Positions 9,752 through 18,448 of a stretch of DNA of 64,000 bases are shown one piece after another. This DNA comes from HNR sp040400085 (GTDB lineage Bacteria; Actinomycetota; Actinomycetes; Actinomycetales; Microbacteriaceae). A model generated the notes under the pieces. That model had not been told where the DNA came from. It was given only the letters and a program-made list of their open reading frames with translations, and searched no databases. How positions within the stretch are numbered: position 1 is the first letter of the stretch; every line of letters begins with the position of its first letter. The position numbers and the translations under genes were made by a program. The DNA is taken from the NCBI GenBank assembly GCA_040400085.1, contig JBBAQX010000016.1:15488-79487 (forward strand), in the 5' to 3' direction.

Positions 9752-10399
9752 ATGAAAGTTAGTAGGAAAAACGTCATCCTTGGCGTTATCTCAGCACTCA
9801 CTATTTCGCTCACCGCAAGCCCAGCACAAGCAGCTGAGCCGGTGTATTCAGATTTTGAAACAAACGCAGCAATCATCTCGACCCAGGCCCTCGATATCGA
9901 CTCGGCCGGTCAGACAGAAGCCATCCAAACTCAATCCTTCGAGGTTGTTGTTGATGGCATCTCGACGAGCACTCTGAATAACGCCGGTCACAACTTTGAT
10001 GTCGCTAAGACAATCGCCACGGCTCAGGCAGAGGTCGGAACCTCGCGCCCAACCGGTTGGAACATGCCCGGCGAATGCATTATGAGCGCCAAGCGGTGGA
10101 TCACTGCAGGCGGCGGAAAATGGGTTGGCTCAGGATCACCCGTTGCCAACTACAAAGGCGCGGCTCGCATTGATGTCGCGGCAGCAAAGCCCGGCGATAT
10201 TATCCAGTACCAGCTGATCTCAAACCCCGATCTCTTCGCAACGGGCGTCCACACCGTCTTGGTCACGGGAAATAACCCCGACGGAACGCTCTCGATCATC
10301 GAATCAAACAACCCGGCAGGTTCAGGCCTCGTCCAGGCTCAAAAGAGCTGGACTCCGAAGCCGCCGTCTGGCTTCGAAGCCGCCGTCTGGCGCTTCTAA
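9752..10399 (+). CDS. Secreted CHAP/NlpC-like protein
   Basis: 215 residues with a Sec signal peptide (KKVSRKN-type basic start is seen as KVSRKN, a hydrophobic core, then SPAQA before AEP, giving a likely cleavage after residue 27). The C-terminal half resembles CHAP/NlpC-type cysteine peptidase folds: PGECIMSAKRWI supplies a candidate nucleophile Cys, GVHTVLVTG the candidate His and IIESNN a following polar residue. A role in peptidoglycan hydrolysis is inferred, not shown. It is followed by a strong terminator and so forms a single-gene unit, with about 190 bases of promoter space behind the LuxR gene. Confidence 0.65.
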   Translation: MKVSRKNVILGVISALTISLTASPAQAAEPVYSDFETNAAIISTQALDIDSAGQTEAIQTQSFEVVVDGISTSTLNNAGHNFDVAKTIATAQAEVGTSRPTGWNMPGECIMSAKRWITAGGGKWVGSGSPVANYKGAARIDVAAAKPGDIIQYQLISNPDLFATGVHTVLVTGNNPDGTLSIIESNNPAGSGLVQAQKSWTPKPPSGFEAAVWRF

Positions 10400-10415
10400 T
10401 CACACAGTTCTAATG

Positions 10416-10450
10416 CTCCCCGTGCGTATTTCTCGCACGGGGAGTTTTTT
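10416..10450 (+). terminator. Rho-independent terminator after the CHAP-like gene
   Basis: Perfect 11-bp GC-rich stem (CTCCCCGTGCG at 10416-10426 with CGCACGGGGAG at 10434-10444), a 7-base loop and six T residues. Confidence 0.93.
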
Positions 10451-10488
10451 ACGTCCAATTCACGTTTCGACGGGCACTTATGGCATCC

Positions 10489-10520
10489 GTGGTTGTGGAT
10501 ATCAGTGGTTGTGGATATCA
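10489..10520. repeat. 16-bp tandem duplication
   Basis: GTGGTTGTGGATATCA occurs twice back to back (10489-10504 and 10505-10520) in the intergenic region upstream of the GNAT gene. It may be a simple slippage duplication; each copy contains the palindrome GATATC. Confidence 0.85.
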
Positions 10521-10612
10521 GTGAAATTCGCTTCGGCCCGCCGTCACCAGTTTCGCGAACGCCTAAGGGATGAGTAATATGTTTTTGCCCCTGTTCAAAC
10601 GATTGGACCTTC

Positions 10613-11119
10613 ATGACTGCACGCTCAGAATGTATGCTACCCGCAGACGAGTTTCGCTACGTGTCGATGAACGACCCTCTCACGGAAACGCTGTTCTCCC
10701 ATCTCGAGGCGGATTACGATGAAAAGTATCGAGATCTTCTCGGGGAACCCGCCAGCGTTGAACTGAACCGCTACCCTGCAGAGTTGTTCGCAGAGCCCGA
10801 TGGCGCCTTCATCGTGCTCGTGAGAGACGGGCGCACGATTGCTGGCGGCGCATTCATGCGCTACGACGACAGAACCGCCGAGTTCAAACGAATCTGGACG
10901 CATCCGGACTATAGGCGCCAAGGTCTCTCAAAACGCGTTATGACAGAGTTGGAAGACGCCGCCAGACGCCAGGGGTATGAAAGGGTCTACCTGACCACCG
11001 GACCGCTCCAGCCAGAGGCACAACAGCTGTATCCCCGGATAGGTTACACACCCCACTTCGATCAGTCACTCACCCCTCTCGAGGTAGGGATTCACGGATA
11101 TACCAAAGAGCTAGGCTAG
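10613..11119 (+). CDS. GNAT family N-acetyltransferase
   Basis: 168 residues covering one complete GNAT domain. The region GAFMRYDDRTAEFKRIWTHP followed by YRRQGLSKRVMTELED is the typical beta4 and acetyl-CoA binding (R/Q-x-x-G-x-G/A-like, here RRQGLS) segment, with YERVYLTTG and LYPRIGYTP as the C-terminal strands. Substrate unknown. Its stop overlaps the end of the convergent gene on the other strand by four bases. Confidence 0.85.
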   Translation: MTARSECMLPADEFRYVSMNDPLTETLFSHLEADYDEKYRDLLGEPASVELNRYPAELFAEPDGAFIVLVRDGRTIAGGAFMRYDDRTAEFKRIWTHPDYRRQGLSKRVMTELEDAARRQGYERVYLTTGPLQPEAQQLYPRIGYTPHFDQSLTPLEVGIHGYTKELG

Positions 11120-11883
11120 CCCTCTTCTACGGCGGTGAACACGTAGTTTCCCTCCGCGTTCAGAAGCGGCCGCAGCCCATCGGCAAAGGCCTCAGCAAAA
11201 ACCTTCTGCGACGCCGAACGCATGACGGCGGCGGCGGCAGGATCGGCCTTCCTCAGAGCCTCAAAGTCCCGCACAAGATCGAACGCAGGCTCACCCTCGG
11301 GTAGGATCGGGTGCACTCCACCCAGGGCCCTGCGGACACGCTGAGAATTGAGGCGCCACCGCACCTCAAAGCGATCAGTCTCGTCGCCGCCGCTTATTTC
11401 GTCGTCCAGAATCCCATAAAAGTTGGGGAGATAGCGAGAGACTTCCCCGCCCAAGCGCACTAGATGCAGGTATGCGTTGCGTTGGACAAGGGGATCATAC
11501 GTCCATCGGATCTCGTTAATTCCCTGCTCAAGGCATACCGCCCGCTGATACAGCTTCATCGCACGGCCTATACCGAGGGCTACACGGCTCCGCTCGACCG
11601 CGGCCATGTGTGAATGCGTATGCAACCCCTCATCCCAGCCGAGGAAGCCGAGCACCGCACCAACAGTAGTTCCCTCAGCATCTACGGCAACGATAAGGGT
11701 GTTCCCTGCGTATCCAATTGATTGGACCAGAGCAATATCAGGTGCACGACGGGTGCCCCAGGTTTTCTCAAAGAGATCCACGATCGCGTGGTAGTCCCCG
11801 TCCCTGCCCAATCGCAAGGTGACCCCGGCCTGTTCCGCAGCGCCCTGCGCCAGCTCGTAGGCGTTGGAAATGATGTCGCTCAT
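11116..11883 (-). CDS. GNAT-like predicted acetyltransferase (COG3375 type)
   Basis: 255 residues. An N-terminal GNAT-like part is visible (LRLGRDGDYHAIVDLFEKTW, then GTTVGAVLGFLGWDEGLHTHSH and VALGIGRAMKLYQRAVCLEQ as the cofactor-binding stretch), followed by INEIRWTYDPLVQRNAYLHL and NFYGILDDEISGGDETDRFE, motifs I associate with the COG3375 family of predicted acetyltransferases. The family function is not established. Convergent with the preceding GNAT gene and 27 bases downstream of the MFS gene start side, on the same strand as that exporter. Confidence 0.75.
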   Translation of the reverse strand: MSDIISNAYELAQGAAEQAGVTLRLGRDGDYHAIVDLFEKTWGTRRAPDIALVQSIGYAGNTLIVAVDAEGTTVGAVLGFLGWDEGLHTHSHMAAVERSRVALGIGRAMKLYQRAVCLEQGINEIRWTYDPLVQRNAYLHLVRLGGEVSRYLPNFYGILDDEISGGDETDRFEVRWRLNSQRVRRALGGVHPILPEGEPAFDLVRDFEALRKADPAAAAVMRSASQKVFAEAFADGLRPLLNAEGNYVFTAVEEG

Positions 11884-11910
11884 AGTTGCCTTTTCGTGGT
11901 GTGAGTTAGA

Positions 11911-13194
11911 TTAGTCTTCGAGCGCGGGAACGGTTCGTGGCCGCACAACTACCCAGAGAACAAGCGTAGCGAGTGATGCGGTACTCACCATAACGGCAGC
12001 CATGGGGATCGCTGAACCGATGCCCAGCATCCCCACAATCGGAGAAATCAAACCGGCCATCCCAAAGTTTGTTGCCCCGAGGAGACTAGCTGCCGTTCCC
12101 GCCTGCTTGCCATGATGCGCAAGGGCGATAACCTGCACCGTGGGGAATCCGAACCCGCACGACAGGATATAGATGAACAACGGGATCACGACCCCGAGAA
12201 GGCCTGCCCCCATCGATACCGCCACAATGATGGCGGATGCCGCGACAATCTGGACAACGAGGGTGACGGACAGAACCCATTGGGGGCCAATCCGACGCAT
12301 AAGGTATGACGCGATCTGCACCCCGGACACAACCCCGATGGAGTTGACCGCGAAGAGGGCCCCAAAGTTTTGCGGACTCAGCCCGTAGACCTCCTGAAAG
12401 AGGAAGGGCGAGGCCGAGAGATACGCGAAAAGCCCTGCGAACGAGAAGCCGCCGATGAGTGTTGCGCCCACAAAAATACGGTCGCTGAGAACCGAGCGAT
12501 ACCTGCTCCACACGGTGTCTTCGTTCTTACCCCTGAGTTCCTTAGGCAGGGTCTCGCGAATTCCGAGGGAAACGGCAACCAAAACGAGCACGGCATAGAG
12601 CGCCAGAACGTAGAAGATTCCGCGCCAATCCATAACGCGCAAGAGTTGTGATCCCAGAACGGGGGCGATAATCGGGGCAAGGCCGTTCACGAGCGCCAGC
12701 CTCGACAGCATCTTGACGAGCGGCTTCCCTCCGAAAAGGTCTCTCACCATCGCCATGGCGACAACTGCCCCGGCCGCGGCCCCCATGCCCTGGAGGACGC
12801 GAAAGGCCGAGAGCATGACGATGCTGTCAGAAAGAGCGGCCCCCAGCGACGCGGCAATGTGCACAGCGGTCGCCAAGAGGAGCGGCAGCCTGCGCCCGAC
12901 CTTGTCACTCCAGGGCCCCATCATCAGCTGCCCGAAGGCGAACCCGAGAGTTGTCCCGGTGAGAGTCAGCTGTATCACCGACTCTTGCACCCCAAATTGC
13001 TCGCTCAGCGCGGGAAACGCCGGCAGGTAAAGATCGATCGTAAACGGCCCGAGAGCGGTGAGAGCGCCGAGCACCAAAATATACAGGAGCCTGCGCCTGG
13101 GGGTAAGCGAATCACCCGGATACCGGCGCGAAGAAGCGGGTAGGTTGGTCTGCGGAACCACGATGGGGATGCTCAGGGTATTAGGATTGCTCAA
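11911..13194 (-). CDS. MFS drug exporter, Bcr/CflA family
   Basis: 427 residues with twelve predicted membrane segments. Typical Bcr/CflA features: the first helix with LGPFTIDLYLPAFPALSEQF, followed by VQLTLTGTTLGFAFGQLMMG-like helix 2 and the loop motif GPWSDKVGRRLPLL, then RVLQGMGAAAGAVVAMAMVR with the proline/glycine-rich antiporter motif. These are proton-coupled exporters of drugs such as bicyclomycin or of sulfonamides; the real substrate here is unknown. It may share a transcript with the GNAT gene behind it (27-base gap). Confidence 0.9.
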   Translation of the reverse strand: MSNPNTLSIPIVVPQTNLPASSRRYPGDSLTPRRRLLYILVLGALTALGPFTIDLYLPAFPALSEQFGVQESVIQLTLTGTTLGFAFGQLMMGPWSDKVGRRLPLLLATAVHIAASLGAALSDSIVMLSAFRVLQGMGAAAGAVVAMAMVRDLFGGKPLVKMLSRLALVNGLAPIIAPVLGSQLLRVMDWRGIFYVLALYAVLVLVAVSLGIRETLPKELRGKNEDTVWSRYRSVLSDRIFVGATLIGGFSFAGLFAYLSASPFLFQEVYGLSPQNFGALFAVNSIGVVSGVQIASYLMRRIGPQWVLSVTLVVQIVAASAIIVAVSMGAGLLGVVIPLFIYILSCGFGFPTVQVIALAHHGKQAGTAASLLGATNFGMAGLISPIVGMLGIGSAIPMAAVMVSTASLATLVLWVVVRPRTVPALED

Positions 13195-13276
13195 CGGTAA
13201 CTACACGCTCTCTGTTCTCTTGTGTGTCTCGTCAAGCATACGTGCTACAACCGACACAGCAAACGCGTGTTCGGAT

Positions 13277-15367
13277 TTACCGCGCGACAGATTCCTCTGT
13301 CTGCACGGATACAACGTTCAGGTGCTTGAGTAGGGCGAGCGCCACCCTGTCATTCTCCCTGAACGGCAACGCATTAATCCCCGGGCGCGAGAAGGCCCCC
13401 GCATTCATAGCTGTCGTGAACGGCCCGACGGCAAAGACATGTGCACGCGGCACCCCGTCTCCCCCGACAACCCGTGAATCATCGGGGCACACCAGAACTC
13501 GCCCGGTTGTTCCGCTGAAATCGGCATCCGAAGCAGAGAGTTCCGTTCCGCCCCCGCTCCCACCCAGCACAAGATTCCGAAGTGCGGGGCTATCGCTCAC
13601 GCTCGCCCTGGACTCAGGCAGCCAGGCATCGACACAGACCCGCGCCCGAACCTCGCCGGGGTATTGGGAACCCCCCGCGGTGAAGCCCGTCGGTCTTCCA
13701 GCCCCAGAGATCTCAGCCCCAATCCACATATCGGGTCCGATAAAGGTCAGAATCCCCGCATCTGCAAGCGCTACGACCTCCTCTAACCGGTGCCCGGGCG
13801 GACCGCTAGCGATATAGCTAAAGAAACTCTGCCACCATGTGGGAATATCCACGACCCGCGAGCGCGCCGTCCACCGATTTTCCGGAATCTCCGCGACGAG
13901 CAGGTACGCCCCGAGCGCCGCATGAAACAGCCCCAGGCTGGCGCTACCTCGCTGAGAGGTACGCTGCCGGAGGTCCCGCGCGATGTGGGCACGCACCCGC
14001 CGCTGAAGATCTGGCTGCTCCCAATAAGGTATCTGCGAATCGCGGTTTCCCTGCACCAGCGGGCGGTCGAACGACGGTAAGTCAAAGCGGTCGTCCGGGT
14101 CAATAATGCATTCGGCGAGCAGATCGGTAAGCTCACCGACCCCGGCAGACGACCCCAGGATATCAGCCGAGTTACGCAAAACCTCCTCAAGCCTCGGCGC
14201 GAGCTCACACCACTCCTGCGTCACGGCTTGCGGATGCCCGGTCGCAAGTTCTCGGTAATACCCCCAGACAAGATCGCGCGCAATCTGAGGCCAGACGTCT
14301 ACCCGGAAATCAATAAGACGCTCGGAAGACACCAGTTCCGCCACAACATCGCGAGTAAAAAACTTCGCGGCGGGGGCCTCCCCCCGCAGCGTGTTGCTCG
14401 TCTTTGACCGATAAGGAACACCCCTGCGCGAGCCGACGAACAGGCGTGGCTCGTGCATCGATGCTTGATAACGCAGCGCACCAAGCGAATCACGGGTAAA
14501 GCGACCACCACGCCCCTCCGATAACAGAACGATCAGATCGATTGCGGCCAACCCGAACCCGCGAACAATCACGTTCTCCCCCGGCCGAATCCCGCTCAGA
14601 TCCGCGTCAGCCGTAAACTCAGGCGGAATATAAAGCAGCCCGCCCCTCTCCGCCAGCTCCAGCCGCTCCCGCTGCTCCGGATGCAGATCTCTACCGTTAT
14701 GGCCGAGGGCGTAGAGGACAGCGTCTGCCTCAACCTGGGCTCCGTTATCGAGTGTGACGCACGAACGCAGGCTCGATGGGTGGATGCTCGGGGCATCCGT
14801 TTCGCCGGGGGCTTCGGTACGAGCATCCGTCCATCGAACGTCCCGCACGGACAGAGCCAGGGCACGATGCCAGGTGACGGTGGCTAGCCCAGCGAGTGAC
14901 CCGCACACCTGTCGATAAAACCAGCCGAGGTAGTAGCTGTTGAGGCGCCGCGTGGGGAAGCTGGACGGCCGCAGCCCGGCGAGTTCTGGCCATACGTCGG
15001 TGCCCTCGGCGCGGGAATCGGTGATGACCCCGTCGCGCACCCGTTCTACCCATTCGATCAGCGATGGCCCCTCGGCGATAACGCCCTCGATCGTGCTCGA
15101 TTGGTCGGTGTAGACGGTGACATCCGCGGCCATCGAGTTGAGCTTGAGCAGCGGGGATTGATCGCGCCGCCAGATCCGGCCAGGTCCGGGAGGGAAAGGG
15201 TCGATGACGTGTATTTCGAAGGGAGCCGCCGACCCGTTCTCAGCGGCAACCACCGCCCTCAGATTCTCGGCAATCCGCTCCAACACGCCGATAGCGCGCG
15301 GGCCACCGCCAATGACAGCAAGCACTCGAGTGCGGCCGTGAACTGCGTCGTGGGAAGAGATCGCCAT
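13277..15367 (-). CDS. Large FAD/NAD(P)-binding protein (NAD_binding_9 type)
   Basis: 696 residues. The N-terminus has an FAD Rossmann motif (VLAVIGGGPRAIGVLERI, about residues 15-32) and the continuation IHVIDPFPPGPGRIWR typical of the HydN/NAD_binding_9 family; a second nucleotide-binding motif is GENVIVRGFGLAAIDLIVLL (about 262-281). These proteins are single large cytoplasmic flavoproteins, some acting as amino-acid or amine N-monooxygenase relatives; a reaction cannot be assigned. It faces the amino-acid ABC operon across a 148-base divergent promoter region, which suggests a link to the same substrate class. Confidence 0.8.
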   Translation of the reverse strand: MAISSHDAVHGRTRVLAVIGGGPRAIGVLERIAENLRAVVAAENGSAAPFEIHVIDPFPPGPGRIWRRDQSPLLKLNSMAADVTVYTDQSSTIEGVIAEGPSLIEWVERVRDGVITDSRAEGTDVWPELAGLRPSSFPTRRLNSYYLGWFYRQVCGSLAGLATVTWHRALALSVRDVRWTDARTEAPGETDAPSIHPSSLRSCVTLDNGAQVEADAVLYALGHNGRDLHPEQRERLELAERGGLLYIPPEFTADADLSGIRPGENVIVRGFGLAAIDLIVLLSEGRGGRFTRDSLGALRYQASMHEPRLFVGSRRGVPYRSKTSNTLRGEAPAAKFFTRDVVAELVSSERLIDFRVDVWPQIARDLVWGYYRELATGHPQAVTQEWCELAPRLEEVLRNSADILGSSAGVGELTDLLAECIIDPDDRFDLPSFDRPLVQGNRDSQIPYWEQPDLQRRVRAHIARDLRQRTSQRGSASLGLFHAALGAYLLVAEIPENRWTARSRVVDIPTWWQSFFSYIASGPPGHRLEEVVALADAGILTFIGPDMWIGAEISGAGRPTGFTAGGSQYPGEVRARVCVDAWLPESRASVSDSPALRNLVLGGSGGGTELSASDADFSGTTGRVLVCPDDSRVVGGDGVPRAHVFAVGPFTTAMNAGAFSRPGINALPFRENDRVALALLKHLNVVSVQTEESVAR

Positions 15368-15515
15368 ACGAGAGAGTCTGCAATGTTATCCCGGATCATG
15401 CCCGCTATGTGACGCAAGATGACGCTATTTGTCGAAGCATGAAGCGACCCCTTGCCCGGGAAACGTAAGCGCCCTATCGTTCAAAGCACCATAAACCTAC
15501 TCAGGAGAATCAGGC

Positions 15516-16478
15516 ATGAGCGAGACCGCAACCCCGCACAACCTCACGGTTGTCCACACGCGTCACTGGTGGCGTTGGAGCCTCAGCGCGGTGGCCTTCT
15601 TCCTCGTCGCGCAATTCGCCTGGTCACTGCTCACAACGGACCGCTACCAATGGGATGTTTTCGCGCAGTATTTCTTCTCCCCCTCGGTACTCAAGGCACT
15701 GCAGCTCACGCTCTGGCTCACCGTGATCTCAGGCACGATAGGGTTCGCGCTCGGCGGGCTGCTCGCCATCGCACGACTCTCGAAATCGGCGATGCTGAAC
15801 TCTCTCTCATGGGGATTTATCTGGTTCTTCCGCTCCGTACCCCTCGTGGTTCAGTTGCTTGTCTGGTACAACCTGGGATATCTGTACCCCAAGCTGGGTC
15901 TCGGCTGGCCATTCACGACAGACTTCTGGATTCACGAATTCGATACGGTCACCCTCATTTCGTCCTTCGCCGCGGCGGTACTTGGCCTCTCCCTGAATCA
16001 GGCGGCGTACTCCGCGGAAATCATTCGGGCGGGCATCGTCTCCGTTGATCAGGGGCAGCTCGAGGCGGCCGCGGCCCTCGGCATCCCCAAGCGAATCCGT
16101 TTCTTCAGGATCATCCTTCCACAGGCCGCCCGGGCAATCGTCCCCAACGCCTTCAACGAGGTGATCGGGCTGGTTAAGGGAACCTCCGTGGTCTTCGTGG
16201 TCGCCCTGCCCGAGCTGTTCTACACCGTGCAGGTCATTTATAACCGCAACCAGCAAGTGATCCCGCTGCTTCTTGTCGCCGTCGTCTGGTACGCCATCAT
16301 CACCACGGTCCTCAGCATTGTCCAGTTTTATATCGAGCGGTACTTCTCGCGCGGCACCGTTCGGGTGTTGCCGCCGACCCCCATCCAGAAATTCACCGGC
16401 TGGGTCAAGACGCAGTGGGCCAAGCTGGACGACGACCCCACCCCGGATAAACAACCAGTCGCAGCAGGGAGCAGATGA
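15516..16478 (+). CDS. Amino-acid ABC transporter permease (HisM/GltK type)
   Basis: 320 residues. An N-terminal helix precedes the HisM-type domain with the binding-protein-dependent EAA loop (GQLEAAAALGIPKRIRFFRIILPQAARAIVP region). FFRSVPLVVQLLVWYN is the usual sequence of polar amino-acid permeases. AGGAG lies 8 bases before the ATG. Only one permease is encoded, so a homodimer is likely. It overlaps the ATPase gene by ATGA. Confidence 0.93.
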   Translation: MSETATPHNLTVVHTRHWWRWSLSAVAFFLVAQFAWSLLTTDRYQWDVFAQYFFSPSVLKALQLTLWLTVISGTIGFALGGLLAIARLSKSAMLNSLSWGFIWFFRSVPLVVQLLVWYNLGYLYPKLGLGWPFTTDFWIHEFDTVTLISSFAAAVLGLSLNQAAYSAEIIRAGIVSVDQGQLEAAAALGIPKRIRFFRIILPQAARAIVPNAFNEVIGLVKGTSVVFVVALPELFYTVQVIYNRNQQVIPLLLVAVVWYAIITTVLSIVQFYIERYFSRGTVRVLPPTPIQKFTGWVKTQWAKLDDDPTPDKQPVAAGSR

Positions 16479-17326
16479 TGAATCACCCAGTCACGGAATC
16501 ACGCGTCTCGTTGAGCCCGTCGTTCGACGGAACGGCAGGGCAAGCCCTGCGTGCCCAACCCACCGTCGGCCTGGTCGAGATCGACGGGGTCAGCAAATCC
16601 TACGGGAGCGTCGAAGTCCTGCACGACGTGAGCCTCACGGTTCGGCCGGGCGAGGTCGTGGCACTGCTCGGGCCCTCAGGATCGGGAAAATCGACCCTCC
16701 TGCGCACCATCAACCACCTCGAAAGCGTCGACACGGGCGCCGTCACCATCGACGGTGAGTTCATCGGCTACCAGCGCCGTGGCGATAAACTCTACGAGCT
16801 TCACGAGCGAGAGGTCCTGCAGCGGCGAACCCAGGTCGGAATGGTCTTCCAGAACTTCAACCTCTTTCCGCACCGGACAGCCCTCGAAAACATCATCGAG
16901 GCACCCGTCGCCCTCAAACGAGCATCGCGAACGGACGCCGTCGAGCAGGCAAAGACCCTCCTCTCACGCGTTGGCTTACTCGACAAGGCTGGGCACTATC
17001 CGCGCCAGCTGTCTGGCGGCCAACAGCAGCGGGTGGCGATAGCGCGGGCGCTTGCCCTGAAGCCCAAGGTACTGCTCTTCGACGAGCCAACGAGCGCCCT
17101 CGACCCGGAACTCGTTGGCGAAGTGCTCGACGTAATCAGGGGCCTCGCGCGCGAGGGAACGACGCTAATCATTGTGACCCACGAAATCGGGTTCGCGCGC
17201 GAGGTCGCCAACAGAGTCGTCTTCCTTGACCGCGGACACGTGCTTGAGGTCGGCGCGCCCGGGCAGGTATTGGTGAACCCCAGACACCCGCGAACCCAAG
17301 AATTTCTGCGCAAAGTTATTGCGTAG
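16475..17326 (+). CDS. Amino-acid ABC transporter ATP-binding protein
   Basis: 283 residues. Walker A GPSGSGKST, the Q-loop region MVFQNFNLFPH typical of the polar amino-acid family, signature LSGGQQQRVAIARAL, Walker B VLLFDEPTSALD and the H-loop IIVTHE are all present. About 35 N-terminal residues precede the usual family start; an internal start cannot be excluded, but the ATGA overlap with the permease supports the one given. Confidence 0.94.
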   Translation: MMNHPVTESRVSLSPSFDGTAGQALRAQPTVGLVEIDGVSKSYGSVEVLHDVSLTVRPGEVVALLGPSGSGKSTLLRTINHLESVDTGAVTIDGEFIGYQRRGDKLYELHEREVLQRRTQVGMVFQNFNLFPHRTALENIIEAPVALKRASRTDAVEQAKTLLSRVGLLDKAGHYPRQLSGGQQQRVAIARALALKPKVLLFDEPTSALDPELVGEVLDVIRGLAREGTTLIIVTHEIGFAREVANRVVFLDRGHVLEVGAPGQVLVNPRHPRTQEFLRKVIA

Positions 17327-17351
17327 TTCGTTGATCTGAAGGAGCGCGCTC

Positions 17352-18374
17352 ATGGCGTTAAATGCGAAAAAGTGGGGAGTAATCCTCGGCGGCATCGTGG
17401 CGGCAGCCGCCCTGGGCGGAACGGTGGCCGCGTTTGCCAGCGGAGGATTCCGTGTTTCCGATACCGCGGAGGTGCCCCCGGCATCCGTTCGCGATTCCAC
17501 GAGCGGAGGGATTACGTTCGACCTCACCGCTCGGAATGTTGAGGGGCGGCCGCATCTCGACCCCGTTCCCGAGGCGGTTGCGGCGCTTGCCGCTAGCGGA
17601 TTCACGCCGGTTAAAGCGGGTACGCTCACCGTCGTGCACAGTCCTTATGTGGCCCCTCTCGGCCTCTATGCTGAGGACGATATGTCAACGCTCATCGGCA
17701 GCGAGGCCGACTTTGGGCAGCTCATCGCGGACGGTCTCGGCCTCACATACACGTCAGAAGCCGCGGCCTGGGCTGATTGGCCGTTGGGCATCCAATCGGG
17801 CAAATACGATCTCATCACCTCGAACGTCACCGTCACCGAGGAACGCAAAGACCTCTTCGACTTTGCTACCTATCGCGAGGATGTACTGGGCTTCTACGTT
17901 CGGAACGACAGCGACATTACCTCGATCACGCAGGCGAAAGACGTTGCCGGGCTCTCGATAATTGTGGGGTCCGGCACCAACCAGGAAAAAATTCTCCTCG
18001 ACTGGGACGCGCAGAATCAAGCCGCGGGGCTCGCCCCCGTCGACTTTCAATACTATGACGACCAGGCCGCCGCAACGCTCGCGCTGCAATCTGGGCGCGT
18101 CGACGCTACTTTTGCCCCCAACGCCACGTCGGCGTACACGGCGGCGATCAACGGCGAAACGAAGCTTGTCGGATTGCAGAACGGCGGCTATCCCGACACC
18201 GCGCAAATCGCAGCGGGCACGGCGAAGGACAACGGCCTAATCGAGGCGGTGAACATCGTGCTGAACGCCGCGATCGAGCAGGGGCAGTACACAGAGATCC
18301 TTGACCGATGGGGACTCGGCGATGAGAACGTGGAACGATCCGTAATTAATCCGCCGGGGCTTCCCCGGGGCTAG
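17352..18374 (+). CDS. Amino-acid ABC transporter substrate-binding protein 1
   Basis: 340 residues of the SBP_bac_3 family. The N-terminus is a signal or anchor helix (KKWGVILGGIVAAAALGG) without a lipobox cysteine, which is unusual for a Gram-positive binding protein. The domain contains the usual landmarks: YDLITSNVTVTEERKDLFDF (ligand-loop region), DVAGLSIIVGSGTNQEKIL and GRVDATFAPN. AAGGAG precedes the start. It is closely related to the next gene and both follow one permease/ATPase pair. Confidence 0.9.
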   Translation: MALNAKKWGVILGGIVAAAALGGTVAAFASGGFRVSDTAEVPPASVRDSTSGGITFDLTARNVEGRPHLDPVPEAVAALAASGFTPVKAGTLTVVHSPYVAPLGLYAEDDMSTLIGSEADFGQLIADGLGLTYTSEAAAWADWPLGIQSGKYDLITSNVTVTEERKDLFDFATYREDVLGFYVRNDSDITSITQAKDVAGLSIIVGSGTNQEKILLDWDAQNQAAGLAPVDFQYYDDQAAATLALQSGRVDATFAPNATSAYTAAINGETKLVGLQNGGYPDTAQIAAGTAKDNGLIEAVNIVLNAAIEQGQYTEILDRWGLGDENVERSVINPPGLPRG

Positions 18375-18448
18375 ATTGAGCAGCGACTGGTCAGCCGGGG
18401 TGCGCAGATGTTGTTGATGATTTCGTAGAGAAAGCAGTACAGACTCAC

